A stretch of DNA of 64,000 bases from an uncultured Alistipes sp. (GTDB lineage Bacteria; Bacteroidota; Bacteroidia; Bacteroidales; Rikenellaceae), in the NCBI GenBank assembly GCA_944321175.1, contig CALUKI010000010.1:33481-97480 (forward strand), in the 5' to 3' direction. Position numbers and translations under genes: made by a program. This document shows, piece by piece, positions 35,771 through 44,680 of the stretch; within the stretch, counting starts at the first letter, position 1, and every line of letters begins with the position of its first letter. Below the pieces are notes generated by a model. It made no database searches. It was given only the letters and a program-made list of their open reading frames with translations, and was not told where the DNA came from.

Positions 35771-37417
35771 CTATTTGTTTTCGTAGGAGAAGCAGATGTT
35801 TTTGATATAGACCATACGGCCCTTGGACGAAGAGGCGCCCACCTGGCCATCGAGTTTGAATCCCATATGAGCCGCCGATCCGTCCTTGTTGGGTTCCATG
35901 AACTGATCGATTCCGGCAATCGTCTCGGCAGGGATTACGACCTTGTAACTCCTCCAATACGTCGCATCCTCCGGATAACCGCCGTTCTCCTTGGCCTCCT
36001 TGGCCGTCATCAATGCGGGCTCGGCGTCGACACTTGCCAATGCGACGAATCCGCCGTCTCCGGTGTCCCCATTCGTCCGCGTGCTGCAATGGTTGAAGCC
36101 GACAATAATCGGACACGGATTCTTATCCTTGCCGCTGAACACGACATGGGCATCGAACGTCACGGCGATATCTCCCTGCGTATACCCCTTCAACACGGTC
36201 GAACTGGGCATATAGAATGCAGACTGCGCGTACAGCCAGGAAGTACCCAAGATCCACCTATCGCTCGTATTGTCCAGAACGATCATCCGCTCCTTGTCCG
36301 CTGCATCCCTAATCGATGCATGGAACCCGAAACATTCGCCTTGCTTATCAAACCAGATACCGGCTCCGTGCGCATAATCTCCGGCAGGAGCGAAAGCCTC
36401 GGTAAGCTGCACGTCGACGGGCGTCCAGTCGTTCTCGAGTTGCAGGCTGACTGCGCGGAAATGTCCGGCAGAGAACTCCATGTCGCTGTCGCTCGTCAGA
36501 ACGAGCGTCTGCGTGATCTGTTCGTCCTCTCCGGTATGGATATCCTTACCCGTACCTCTCAGCGTGACCAGAATCCGGTCGTTCGTATTGCCGTCGGTGT
36601 TCGCTTTCAACGTGAAGGGCTTCACGACCACCAACGCATACTGATCGTCGTTGGCCTCGCCCGATTCGTCCTTGTAAGACTTCTGCGGCGTCAACGGAGC
36701 ATCCAGATCGACGATCACCTTCCGGCTCGACGCCGAAGCGACGTAACCCTCGCGGAAATTCACCTTCGTCTCGCCGATGACATTCTCCGGGAAAACGATC
36801 TCCATGTCCTTGATCCGGATGTCGTCGAAGGCCGGCTCGGCCGACTCTTTCACATAGAAGCGCAGCGAAGTGAGCAGATGCTCGAAGGTAACCGGCGGCC
36901 GGCCCACGAGAAGCGACGATCCGGTAGTCTCGGCACGCATCAGGTTGTAGATTCCCTCGAAGGCATCCTTCAGCACATAGCCGTCGCCCTCTCGGGTACC
37001 GATCGTATAGGTCACTTCATCGCCGTTGACACCCGACGTACCGGCATAAGGCCACGGATACATCAACACATAGTTCTGATCGTCGTATCCCATCTCGCTC
37101 AAATCGTACTCCGTCCGGAGCGAAAAGGCGGTTTTCGCACCGGCCGATTCCGCCACGAAAGGATCGCCGATGAGCGTATAGCCATAATCAGGAGCCGAAG
37201 CTGCGGGCGCATACCACACCATCACCTGCTCCGAACCGTCCCACGTATACGTCAACGCCGTATGGTCCAGCGACACGCGCGTACCCTCAGTCGTTGCATC
37301 GAACGAATAGACATTCATCGGCAGCGCAGCGTCGTCCTGCGTGCCGTCTTGCTGACAGGAGGCTAAACCCGAAACGGCCGCCGCCAGTAACCAGTAAAGC
37401 GAAAAAGATCTTTTCAT
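35771..37417 (-). CDS. Fimbrillin-family-like surface lipoprotein
   Basis: A 548-residue lipoprotein with signal MKRSFSLYWLLAAAVSGLASC. Residues ~35-340 resemble fimbrillin/Mfa-like modules, with VYSFDATTEGTRVSLD near the start, VTFEHLLTSLRFYV in the middle, and AGHFRAVSLQLEN at the end of the module. The remaining ~200 residues form a second beta-rich domain that I cannot name; it contains AFYMPSSTVLKGYTQGDIAV and a C-terminal aromatic strand. Such proteins are exported by the Lpp pathway and may assemble as pilus tips or adhesins. It is the third product in an operon of two small acidic proteins and a PLC-type lipoprotein. Confidence 0.82.
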   Translation of the reverse strand: MKRSFSLYWLLAAAVSGLASCQQDGTQDDAALPMNVYSFDATTEGTRVSLDHTALTYTWDGSEQVMVWYAPAASAPDYGYTLIGDPFVAESAGAKTAFSLRTEYDLSEMGYDDQNYVLMYPWPYAGTSGVNGDEVTYTIGTREGDGYVLKDAFEGIYNLMRAETTGSSLLVGRPPVTFEHLLTSLRFYVKESAEPAFDDIRIKDMEIVFPENVIGETKVNFREGYVASASSRKVIVDLDAPLTPQKSYKDESGEANDDQYALVVVKPFTLKANTDGNTNDRILVTLRGTGKDIHTGEDEQITQTLVLTSDSDMEFSAGHFRAVSLQLENDWTPVDVQLTEAFAPAGDYAHGAGIWFDKQGECFGFHASIRDAADKERMIVLDNTSDRWILGTSWLYAQSAFYMPSSTVLKGYTQGDIAVTFDAHVVFSGKDKNPCPIIVGFNHCSTRTNGDTGDGGFVALASVDAEPALMTAKEAKENGGYPEDATYWRSYKVVIPAETIAGIDQFMEPNKDGSAAHMGFKLDGQVGASSSKGRMVYIKNICFSYENK

Positions 37418-37467
37418 TACCGTAATTTTTAAATTCGACTTTTTCTTGCTGTTCCCGTGCGGAAAAA

Positions 37468-37614
37468 TCAATTGCCCAATTCGGGATCTTCTTCTCCGGG
37501 AGCGATCTCCCCCTCGCCCGACAAGGCGAACCCCTCTTCGACTTTCACGTCAAAAACTATTGCCCGAGGCACCACGTAAGCCTCTTTTTCCGATTGGATA
37601 GTAGAGTAGTTCAT
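37468..37614 (-). CDS. Small acidic protein with E-E-GFALS motif (48 aa)
   Basis: A 48-residue protein at the head of the fimbrillin/PLC operon. It begins MNYSTIQSEKEAYVVPRA and carries VKVEEGFALS followed by a Glu/Gly-rich tail. The motif and acidic tail match those of the 65-aa protein two genes downstream. The longer open frame (to 37800) was rejected because it runs through the -7 element and the C10 tract. A leader of about 95 nt separates the predicted transcript start from the ATG. The function is unknown, and no membrane segment or signal peptide is visible. Confidence 0.65.
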   Translation of the reverse strand: MNYSTIQSEKEAYVVPRAIVFDVKVEEGFALSGEGEIAPGEEDPELGN

Positions 37615-37715
37615 AGTTCTAATTAGATAAATTAAAATTACATTATGTAAAATTTTCGCGAGCGTTGAATAATATCCTAAAATGTTTGTTCTCACCTTGT
37701 TGGATCCAACGATGG

Positions 37716-37752
37716 CAAAGGTAAATATTTTTTTTGAAAAATCCCCCCCCCC
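37716..37752 (-). promoter_or_regulatory. Putative promoter of the fimbrillin/PLC operon with a G10 tract at -33
   Basis: On the minus strand TACCTTTG (37723-37716) matches TAnnTTTG. The TTG expected 20 nt upstream (37746-37744) falls inside a run of ten Gs (37752-37743). No other TTG is suitably placed. The rest of 37753-38083 holds an unpaired TAGTTTTG (37873) and no gene I trust. Confidence 0.5.
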
Positions 37753-38083
37753 TTGCCCGACTTTTTTATGAAATATTTTGCCGAAATTAAAAAACTGCAT
37801 TACAGCGGTTTCGAAAATAAACGCAATATACCACTGTATCGCAATAGGTTATCCGAAAATCCGATCGGAAGATAGTTTTGAACATAATGTAATTTTTATC
37901 AGAGAATCTCGCCCTGAAAATCCGTTTTACCCTCAGATTCATCCGAATAGTTAGCATCCTCGACCCACCGCCCTTCGTATTCCGTAGCGTACATCCTTCG
38001 TCGCACCCGACAGCAAACCGCACGGACGCCCCGGATAAACTCGATTTTTACCGCTCTGCGCATCGTTTTTACCAAGTATTTTA

Positions 38084-38091
38084 TAACTTTG
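38084..38091 (+). promoter_or_regulatory. -7 element (TAACTTTG) for serS
   Basis: TAACTTTG ends 30 nt before the serS ATG and fits TAnnTTTG. There is no TTG at the -33 distance. Confidence 0.55.
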
Positions 38092-38121
38092 CGATTCGGA
38101 AACGTTTAACGATAATTAACG

Positions 38122-39393
38122 ATGCTTACACTCAAACAACTCCGGGACGACAAGGAGGCGGCCGTCCGCCGGCTGGCCAAGAAGGGCGTCGATGCACGCC
38201 CCGTCCTCGAACGCATCGAGGCGCTGGACGACCGTCGCAAAGCACTTCAGCAGGAACTTGACAGCTGCCTTGCCGAGCAGAACAAGGCCGCCAGGATGAT
38301 CGGTGCGCTGATGGGACAGGGCAAACGCGACGAGGCCGAAGCCAAAAAGGCAGAAGTCGCGGCACTCAAGGAGAAATCCGCAAAATTGTCCGCCGAGATG
38401 AAAGAGACGGCCGATGCCCTGCAGGCCGAGATCGTCCTGCTACCGAACTTCCCTGCGGAGATCGTCCCCGAAGGCAAGACGGCCGAGGACAATCTGGTCG
38501 TAAAACTCGTCGAAAACTACACGACGCTGCCGGAGAATCCGCTGCCGCACTGGGAACTGGCCAAGAAATACGACATCATCGATTTCGACCTGGGCGTGAA
38601 GCTCACCGGTGCAGGATTCCCCGTTTACAAGGGCAAAGGCGCACGTCTGCAGCGGGCGCTGATCAATTACTTCCTCGACTACAACACACGGGCAGGTTAT
38701 CTGGAGGTGGAACCTCCGGTCATGGTCAACGAAGCATCGGGATTCGGCACGGGACAGCTGCCCGACAAGGAGGGCCAGATGTACCATGCAACGGCGGACA
38801 ACTTCTATCTCGTACCTACGGCCGAGGTTCCCGTTACGAACATCTTCCGCGACATGATTCTCGACGAGAAGGATTTTCCGGTCAAGATGACGGCTTATAC
38901 GCCCTGTTTCCGTCGTGAGGCGGGTTCCTACGGCAAGGATGTGCGCGGCCTGAACCGCCTGCACCAGTTCGACAAGGTGGAGATCGTGCGGCTGTCGCTG
39001 CCCGAACATTCGTATGAGGCGCTCGACGACATGGTCGCCCATGTCGAGGGTTTGGTGAAGTCGCTCGGACTGCCCTACCGTATTCTGCGGCTGTGCGGCG
39101 GCGACATGTCGTTCACCTCGGCGCTGACCTACGACTTCGAGGTCTATTCCGAAGCGCAGAAACGCTGGCTGGAGGTGTCGTCCGTCTCGAACTTCGAGTC
39201 GTTCCAGGCCAACCGGCTGAAACTCCGTTACCGCGACGCGAACAAGAAGATCCAGCTGGCCCATACGCTCAACGGTTCGTCGCTGGCATTGCCGCGCATC
39301 GTGGCGGCGCTGCTGGAGAACAACCAGACGCCCGAAGGAATCCGCATTCCGGAGGTGCTGGTACCCTACACGGGATTTGATATTATCGATTAA
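38122..39393 (+). CDS. serS: Seryl-tRNA synthetase
   Basis: A 423-residue class II synthetase that charges tRNA-Ser and tRNA-Sec types with serine. The N-terminal ~110 residues form the long antiparallel coiled coil that grips the tRNA (ALDDRRKALQQELDSCLAEQ). Class II motifs are clear: ALINYFLDYNTRAGYLEVEPP (motif 1 region), FRREAGSYGKDVRGLNRLHQF (motif 2) and NGSSLALPRIVAALLENNQ (motif 3). The length is standard. The 3' end of the gene contains the -33 element of the following ferredoxin promoter. Confidence 0.98.
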   Translation: MLTLKQLRDDKEAAVRRLAKKGVDARPVLERIEALDDRRKALQQELDSCLAEQNKAARMIGALMGQGKRDEAEAKKAEVAALKEKSAKLSAEMKETADALQAEIVLLPNFPAEIVPEGKTAEDNLVVKLVENYTTLPENPLPHWELAKKYDIIDFDLGVKLTGAGFPVYKGKGARLQRALINYFLDYNTRAGYLEVEPPVMVNEASGFGTGQLPDKEGQMYHATADNFYLVPTAEVPVTNIFRDMILDEKDFPVKMTAYTPCFRREAGSYGKDVRGLNRLHQFDKVEIVRLSLPEHSYEALDDMVAHVEGLVKSLGLPYRILRLCGGDMSFTSALTYDFEVYSEAQKRWLEVSSVSNFESFQANRLKLRYRDANKKIQLAHTLNGSSLALPRIVAALLENNQTPEGIRIPEVLVPYTGFDIID

Positions 39394-39406
39394 ATCGCTA
39401 TCTTTG
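39377..39406 (+). promoter_or_regulatory. Promoter of the ferredoxin gene: TTG-N19-TATCTTTG
   Basis: TTG at 39377-39379, inside the last codons of serS, is followed by 19 nt and TATCTTTG at 39399-39406. The ATG is at 39437, so the leader is about 24 nt. Confidence 0.7.
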
Positions 39407-39436
39407 CCGACACACTTAACACAAAACAATAAAACA

Positions 39437-39607
39437 ATGGCTTACAAAATTTCCGATTCGTGCGTTGCATGCGGAACGTGCATCGACGAATGCCCGGTAG
39501 AGGCGATCTCGGCCGGAGATATTTATGTGATCGACCCGTCGAAGTGCATCGACTGCGGCACCTGCGCAGGCGTATGCCCCAGCGAAGCGATCGCTCCCGA
39601 GGAGTAG
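39437..39607 (+). CDS. 2[4Fe-4S] ferredoxin
   Basis: A 56-residue electron carrier of the clostridial type. Two CxxCxxCxxxCP clusters are present, CVACGTCIDECP and CIDCGTCAGVCP, each able to bind one [4Fe-4S] centre. The start at 39437 (MAYKISDSC) is standard; the frame upstream runs through the promoter and is not used. It probably serves pyruvate:ferredoxin oxidoreductase and similar anaerobic enzymes, none of which is in the window. The gene is single and ends at a long hairpin (39624-39656). Confidence 0.96.
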   Translation: MAYKISDSCVACGTCIDECPVEAISAGDIYVIDPSKCIDCGTCAGVCPSEAIAPEE

Positions 39608-39623
39608 TCCTGCGGACCATCCG

Positions 39624-39656
39624 ATTCGCCCCGCACCGGCCTGGTGCGGGGCGAAT
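39624..39656 (+). terminator. Ferredoxin hairpin terminator
   Basis: A perfect 14-bp stem (39624-39637 with 39643-39656) with a 5-nt loop lies 17 nt after the ferredoxin stop. The following bases are only moderately T-rich (TCGTATTATT). Confidence 0.65.
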
Positions 39657-39732
39657 TCGTATTATTCCGGGCCTGTCTCTCCCCGTGCGGTCTTCCTGCC
39701 ACGGCATCTTCAGCGGGAAGAGCGGTCCATAC

Positions 39733-39776
39733 GCTGCCTGCCGGCATGGTACAAACCGGCAAGGCCGGCAGGCAGC
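39733..39776. repeat. 13-bp perfect inverted repeat with 18-nt loop
   Basis: Arms 39733-39745 and 39764-39776 are exact reverse complements rich in GCC/GGC. It sits between two terminator hairpins in the gap between convergent ferredoxin and M16 genes. No T-run follows. Confidence 0.5.
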
Positions 39777-39863
39777 TGAAGCCAGCAGGCCTTGCCGCCC
39801 CTCATATTCAGAATACCGGAAAGGGTCCCGAAGGAGAGCGGAACTTTCCGTCAAGGCCCAAAC

Positions 39864-39898
39864 AGAAAAGGCGCCCGAAGCCATCGGGCGCCTTTTCT
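39864..39898. terminator. Bidirectional intrinsic terminator (M16 gene and plus-strand read-through)
   Basis: A perfect 15-bp stem (39864-39878 with 39884-39898) with a 5-nt loop has AAAA/TTTT at its base, so both strands end in a T-run. It is 17 nt beyond the M16 peptidase stop. Confidence 0.85.
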
Positions 39899-39915
39899 AC
39901 GATCGGGCGAACGGA

Positions 39916-42819
39916 TCAATACCCGAACAGTTCACGTTGGCTGACCTCATGTACGGGACCGAGCGTGCGCAGATAGTCCATATCAATATCATTGCGGTCG
40001 CCCAAGATGCTGAAGACATACTTGCGGCCCTTGATCCATTTGTCATGGAAAGCCTTCACATCGGCAAGCGTCATGTCCTGCACCTTCTCGTAGATGGCTT
40101 TGTTGCGGTCGTAATCGACCCCCATCTCGCGCGCTGACACGAAGCTCCACAATACATTGGCCCGTACGGTGCGCTGCGTTGCAAGATTGGCCAGAATACT
40201 CTGTTTCGCCACGTCGAACGCCTTCTCCGATTCGGGCATGTTCTCGATGATCTCCTCAAACGCCTCGACAGCCTGACGCATCTTGTCGTTCTGCGTAGCG
40301 ATGAAGGCATAGAAGATATAGGGGTCATCCTTGTCGCGCGATTCCGAGATATCCGCCGATGCGGTGTAGGCCAGCGACCGCGCCTCGCGCATCTCCTGGA
40401 ATACGACGGCATTCATACCTCCTCCGAAATAGCTGTTGAAGAGGGTCATGGCAGGATCATTCTCCGTCGAGAACTTCTCCCCGCGATTCGAATACTGCAG
40501 ATAATAGATCTGTTTGGCATCGTATTGCGCGATATTGACTTCGCTTTTGTCCACCGTCAGCAGCGGGAACCGTTTCCGTTCGACGGGCTTCAGGGTCGGA
40601 GCCGTATGGTGGATCTCATCGAGCGTTGCAATCAGGTCACTCTCCTTATCGGGCCCGTAATACATCACATAGTGCCGGAGGTCGCTCAGGCCCTTGATCC
40701 GGGCAAGCAGTTCGTCGGACGTAAGCGCCATCAACTGCTCATCGGTCAACGTTCCGGACTGAATGGCTTCAGGCCCATAGAAGGTATAGCGCTGCAACGC
40801 ATGGAAATTGGCGATCTGACTGAGCTTGGCGTCGCTGCGGGCCTTCATTTCATTGGCTTTGAGTTGCGCCAGCACCGCATCGTCCCCCTTGACATTCTTC
40901 ATGTACTCTTCGGCAAGCGCGACCGCCTTCACCATGTTCTCCGCAAGTCCGGAGATGATGACATAGATCCGCTCGCCGCCGGTACGGATGCCGAAGGTGC
41001 AGGCCAGATCATAGAATTCGCGCTGAATCTCCTGCAACGACCTGGTATCGGTACCCAGCAGGTCGAAATAGCTCGACGCGAGGCCGAATGCCGGATCGGT
41101 CGATGTGCCGAAGTCATAGACATAATAGAGATTGAAGAGTCCGTTGGATACGTTCTGCTTGTAGAGCAGTTCGATGTCCTGCTTCATCTTGCCGACGGAC
41201 ATGTCGGCCGCATAGTCAACAAAGACGGGCTGGATCTCCTCCACCGGCGTGTTCTGGATCTCGACAAGGAAACCGGAAGATTTGTCGCGGTTCGTGGCGA
41301 TCGGCGTAATCTGCGGTTTCTCGATCTTGCGGATGTTCGTATCCTCGCCCTGACGTTTGTAGATGACGGCATAGGCCTCAGGACTGAGCTTCTCGTTCGC
41401 CCAGGCGACGACGTCCTCCTTGGTAATTTCCGAAAGGCGGTCAAGCTCCTCAACGGCCTGTTTCCACTCCACGCCGTTGATGAAGGAATAGACATAAGCC
41501 ATTGCGCGGCTGCGGTTGTTCTCAAGCGCGCGCATCTCGCGGAGTTTGTAGTTTGCGATGGTCGATGCGAGCAGTTTCTCATCGAAATCGCCGGCCCGCA
41601 GTTTCTGAATCTCTTCAAGCAGGAGATCACGCGCCTCTTCGAGCGTCTGCCCCGGTTTGGGGTAACCGACAGCCGCCAGCACACCGTAATCGGCGAACTG
41701 AATGTCTTGGGCGGCCACGCCCAGCATCTTCTGCTGCTGCTGAATATCGACATCCAGCAGGCCGCATTTGCCGTTCGAAAGCAGCGAGCTGACAAGCTGG
41801 ATCATGTCGGCATCCCGGCTGGAAGCGCCGTCGGTCCGCCAGCCCAGATAGACCATCTCGGCCTCCTGCCCCAGCACCGTCTTCTCGACCGGAGCGGTCA
41901 TTGCCGGTTCCGGCGTAAAGTTCCATGCCGCAAGGTCGGGGTTGGGCTGCAGCGACCCGAAATAGCGGTCGATCGTAGCGATCATCCGGTCGGGATCGAA
42001 ATCACCCGACAGACAGACGGCCATGTTGTTGGGGACGTAATAGGTCTTGTAGTAGTTCCTGATATTGGTAATCGATGGATTCTTCAGATCCTCCTGCGTA
42101 CCCAATACGGTGTGCATGCCGTAGGGATGGTGCGGATAGAGCGCCGCCATGAGCGAATCGAACATCCGGCCGTTGTCGTCCGTCAACGACATGTTGTACT
42201 CCTCATAAACGGTCTCCAGCTCGGTATGGAATCCCCTGATCACGGCATTCGCGAAGCGGTCGGACTGGATTCTGGCCCAGTTGTCGATCTGATTCGACGG
42301 AATTTCGTCCGTATAGACCGTCATGTCATACGACGTGAAGGCATTGGTGCCGTCGGCACCGATAGCGGACATCAGTTTGTCGTATTCGTTGGGGATGGCC
42401 AGTTTCGAAGCCTCCTGCGATACGGAATCGATCTGCGCATAGATGGCGCGGCGTTCTTCGGGGTCGCTCTTCGTACGATAAATCTCGAACAGGCGTTCGA
42501 TTTCGTCGAGCATCGGTTTTTCGGCTTCGTAGTCCTGCGTGCCGAACGAGGCGGTGCCCTTGAACATCAGGTGCTCGAAATAGTGCGCCAGACCGGTCGT
42601 TTCGAGCGGGTCGTTCTTGGATCCCACACGCACGGCGATGTATGTCTGAATCCTCGGCGCCTCCCTGTTTACCGACATATAGACCTTCAGCCCGTTATCC
42701 AGCGTATAGATACGGGTCTGCATCGGATCCCCGTCAACCGTTTCGCAACGGTACTTCGAGCAGGACGTAACGGCAAGGCTCAGCACCGTCGCCGCCACCA
42801 GCAAAAATACTCTCTTCAT
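39916..42819 (-). CDS. M16-family zinc metallopeptidase lipoprotein (pitrilysin/insulinase type)
   Basis: A 967-residue two-half M16 peptidase. It has a lipoprotein signal (FLLVAATVLSLAVTSC, Cys20), so it acts outside the cytoplasm. The inverted zinc motif HxxEH is at residues 79-83 (AHYFEHLMFKGT) with the downstream Glu about 75 residues later in ETVYEEYNMS. The second half lacks the motif and forms the non-catalytic shell, as is usual. The family digests peptides of a few kDa. The gene lies 27 nt after DUF456 and probably ends the panC-panD-DUF456-M16 transcript at the terminator 39864-39898. Confidence 0.93.
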   Translation of the reverse strand: MKRVFLLVAATVLSLAVTSCSKYRCETVDGDPMQTRIYTLDNGLKVYMSVNREAPRIQTYIAVRVGSKNDPLETTGLAHYFEHLMFKGTASFGTQDYEAEKPMLDEIERLFEIYRTKSDPEERRAIYAQIDSVSQEASKLAIPNEYDKLMSAIGADGTNAFTSYDMTVYTDEIPSNQIDNWARIQSDRFANAVIRGFHTELETVYEEYNMSLTDDNGRMFDSLMAALYPHHPYGMHTVLGTQEDLKNPSITNIRNYYKTYYVPNNMAVCLSGDFDPDRMIATIDRYFGSLQPNPDLAAWNFTPEPAMTAPVEKTVLGQEAEMVYLGWRTDGASSRDADMIQLVSSLLSNGKCGLLDVDIQQQQKMLGVAAQDIQFADYGVLAAVGYPKPGQTLEEARDLLLEEIQKLRAGDFDEKLLASTIANYKLREMRALENNRSRAMAYVYSFINGVEWKQAVEELDRLSEITKEDVVAWANEKLSPEAYAVIYKRQGEDTNIRKIEKPQITPIATNRDKSSGFLVEIQNTPVEEIQPVFVDYAADMSVGKMKQDIELLYKQNVSNGLFNLYYVYDFGTSTDPAFGLASSYFDLLGTDTRSLQEIQREFYDLACTFGIRTGGERIYVIISGLAENMVKAVALAEEYMKNVKGDDAVLAQLKANEMKARSDAKLSQIANFHALQRYTFYGPEAIQSGTLTDEQLMALTSDELLARIKGLSDLRHYVMYYGPDKESDLIATLDEIHHTAPTLKPVERKRFPLLTVDKSEVNIAQYDAKQIYYLQYSNRGEKFSTENDPAMTLFNSYFGGGMNAVVFQEMREARSLAYTASADISESRDKDDPYIFYAFIATQNDKMRQAVEAFEEIIENMPESEKAFDVAKQSILANLATQRTVRANVLWSFVSAREMGVDYDRNKAIYEKVQDMTLADVKAFHDKWIKGRKYVFSILGDRNDIDMDYLRTLGPVHEVSQRELFGY

Positions 42820-42846
42820 ATAGTTTAGTGTTAAAAGTGTTTTGTA

Positions 42847-43365
42847 TTACGAAGCAAACAGTCCGACGCACCACGCCTTCACGGCCGGCCATGTATCGGC
42901 AATGACAAGGGCGAACATGGCGCCGGCGGCAACCAGTTTGAGGCCCGTGCCGACCAGGAACGACAGGAACGAACCGACACCCACACGGAACGCATGGGCC
43001 GTATTGCTGCGGTCGTGCATCAATTCTCCGATGACAGCACCGACGAAGGGGCCGAGCACGACGCCGATGAATCCCCCGACAAAGAGTCCGGCAAACATGC
43101 CGACGGTAGCGCCGATCGTACCGGCACGGGTGCCGCCGAAGAGTTTCGCCAGATAACCCGGCAGGAAATAATCCACAAGGACGACGACGAGCGTCACGGC
43201 GGCCCAGATCCACATCGACGACGGAGCGATCGAGGAATAGTTGCAGGCATAGGCACAAAAAAGCCCCGCATAGCTCAGCACGGGGCCGGGCAAAACGGGG
43301 ATTATGCAGCCTGCGATACCTACGAGGCAACAGACGAAAGCCAATATGGAGAGAAACACATCCAT
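42847..43365 (-). CDS. DUF456 family membrane protein
   Basis: A 172-residue membrane protein with about five hydrophobic segments. It starts MDVFLSILAFVCCLVGIAGC, followed by IPVLPGPVLSYAGLF, the most typical DUF456 motif. A glycine-rich paired segment (GATVGMFAGLFVGGFIGVVLG, then GPFVGAVIGELM) is also characteristic. The function is unknown in the family; glycine-zipper packing has been suggested by the pattern only. It lies 66 nt after panD and 27 nt before the M16 peptidase gene. Confidence 0.88.
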   Translation of the reverse strand: MDVFLSILAFVCCLVGIAGCIIPVLPGPVLSYAGLFCAYACNYSSIAPSSMWIWAAVTLVVVLVDYFLPGYLAKLFGGTRAGTIGATVGMFAGLFVGGFIGVVLGPFVGAVIGELMHDRSNTAHAFRVGVGSFLSFLVGTGLKLVAAGAMFALVIADTWPAVKAWCVGLFAS

Positions 43366-43431
43366 TTTTCAACAATAATAAGGTGTCTCCGCAGCCGGCA
43401 CGACGGGATGGAGACGCACAAGGGCAACCGA

Positions 43432-43785
43432 TCAACCGATCAGGCGGTTGGTCGCCGTATCGGGGAATACGACCCAGGGTCGGAATGTCTTGGCCTCTTC
43501 GAACTCCATGCGGGCATAGGAGGCGATGATGATCACATCGCCCACTTGAGCCTTCCGTGCCGCGGCGCCGTTGAGACAGATGGCACCGCTCGAACGCGGG
43601 CCCCGAATCACATAGGTGTCGAGACGTTCTCCGTTGGTCACGTTCCAGATCTGCACGCGTTCGCCTTCGATCAGGTTGGCGGCCTCCATCAACTCCTCGT
43701 CGATGGTAATGCTGCCCACATAATTGACATTGGCCTCGGTAATCGTCACCCGATGGATCTTCGACTTGAGGACTTCGATCTGCAT
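43432..43785 (-). CDS. panD: Aspartate 1-decarboxylase proenzyme
   Basis: A 117-residue pyruvoyl enzyme that makes beta-alanine from aspartate for pantothenate synthesis. The self-cleavage site Gly24-Ser25 is intact in NYVGSITID, giving a pyruvoyl group on the alpha chain. The start at 43785 ([13 protein letters not shown]) places the site at exactly 24/25, which is why I prefer it over 43788 or 43797. It starts 15 nt after the panC stop; its product is the substrate for PanC, so the pair forms one pathway operon. Confidence 0.96.
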   Translation of the reverse strand: MQIEVLKSKIHRVTITEANVNYVGSITIDEELMEAANLIEGERVQIWNVTNGERLDTYVIRGPRSSGAICLNGAAARKAQVGDVIIIASYARMEFEEAKTFRPWVVFPDTATNRLIG

Positions 43786-43800
43786 CATCTTTCGCACGGT

Positions 43801-44637
43801 TTATTTGAGCCGGATATTGTCGATCAACCGCACGGCACCCGCCTGCACGGCGATACAACCCTGAATACGGTCGCTGTCGTTCCACGCCTCAACCGGCTGC
43901 ATCGTCAAGGCATCGACGGCTTGGAAATAGATGACCTTGAGCAACCCGCTGCGCTCGGTTTCGGCAATGACGAGTTCCGCCAATTCGGCGGGTGTCAGCT
44001 GAGCGGCACGCTGGGCGCCGATTTTCAAGGCACGGCAGATATCGGGGGCGGCGGCGCGATGTTCGGCATCGAGCAGGGCGTTGCGCGAGGAGAGCGCCAG
44101 CCCGTCCTCGCCCCGCACGATCCCGCATTCTACGATTTCAAGCGGGAAACCCGACTGTGCGACCATCGATTTCACGACGGCGATCTGCTGGAAATCCTTC
44201 TCGCCGAAATAGGCCCTCGCGGGCTGCACCATCGCAAAGAGTTTGCTGACGACCTGTGCCACGCCGTTGAAGTGTCCGGGGCGGGTGGCGCCTTCCATCA
44301 CTTTATCGATTTGTCCGAAATCGTACTGCCGGCGGTCGGGCACCGGATACATCTCCTCGACCGAGGGCATGAAGACGATGTCTGCACCGGCAGCCTCCAG
44401 CAAAGCGCAATCGGCCTCCGGCGTTCGGGGATAACTGCGCAGATCGTTCGGATCGTTGAACTGCGTGGGGTTGACGAATACGCTCACGACGACCGTATCA
44501 TTCTCCCGACGGGCCCGTTCGACGAGGGAGCGGTGTCCGGCATGCAGTGCGCCCATTGTCGGCACCAGTCCGATTCCGACGGAATCGACCTTGGAGAGCG
44601 TTTCACGGAGCGTTTTGACGCTTGTCAGAATTTTCAT
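43801..44637 (-). CDS. panC: Pantothenate synthetase (pantoate-beta-alanine ligase)
   Basis: A 278-residue ATP-dependent ligase that joins pantoate and beta-alanine. Motifs are LVPTMGALHAGHRSLV with the HxGH nucleotide-binding site, FVNPTQFNDPNDL, and FGEKDFQQIAVV. The start at 44637 (MKILTSVKTL) fits the family; an ATG at 44760 lies upstream of the -7 element at 44673-44680 and is not used. panB, needed for pantoate, is not in the window. Confidence 0.96.
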   Translation of the reverse strand: MKILTSVKTLRETLSKVDSVGIGLVPTMGALHAGHRSLVERARRENDTVVVSVFVNPTQFNDPNDLRSYPRTPEADCALLEAAGADIVFMPSVEEMYPVPDRRQYDFGQIDKVMEGATRPGHFNGVAQVVSKLFAMVQPARAYFGEKDFQQIAVVKSMVAQSGFPLEIVECGIVRGEDGLALSSRNALLDAEHRAAAPDICRALKIGAQRAAQLTPAELAELVIAETERSGLLKVIYFQAVDALTMQPVEAWNDSDRIQGCIAVQAGAVRLIDNIRLK

Positions 44638-44672
44638 TATCTGTTTCAAATAGTTGAGCCCGAAAGCTGCGG

Positions 44673-44680
44673 CAAAGGTA
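44673..44680 (-). promoter_or_regulatory. -7 element (TACCTTTG) for panC
   Basis: Minus-strand TACCTTTG followed by CC predicts a start near 44666 and a leader of about 29 nt. No TTG at the proper distance is seen. Confidence 0.55.

Noticed and set aside
37787..38023. 78-codon minus-strand frame upstream of the fimbrillin operon
   Set aside because: It has AT-rich content, no recognisable motif and no ribosome site, and covers the promoter region of the operon.
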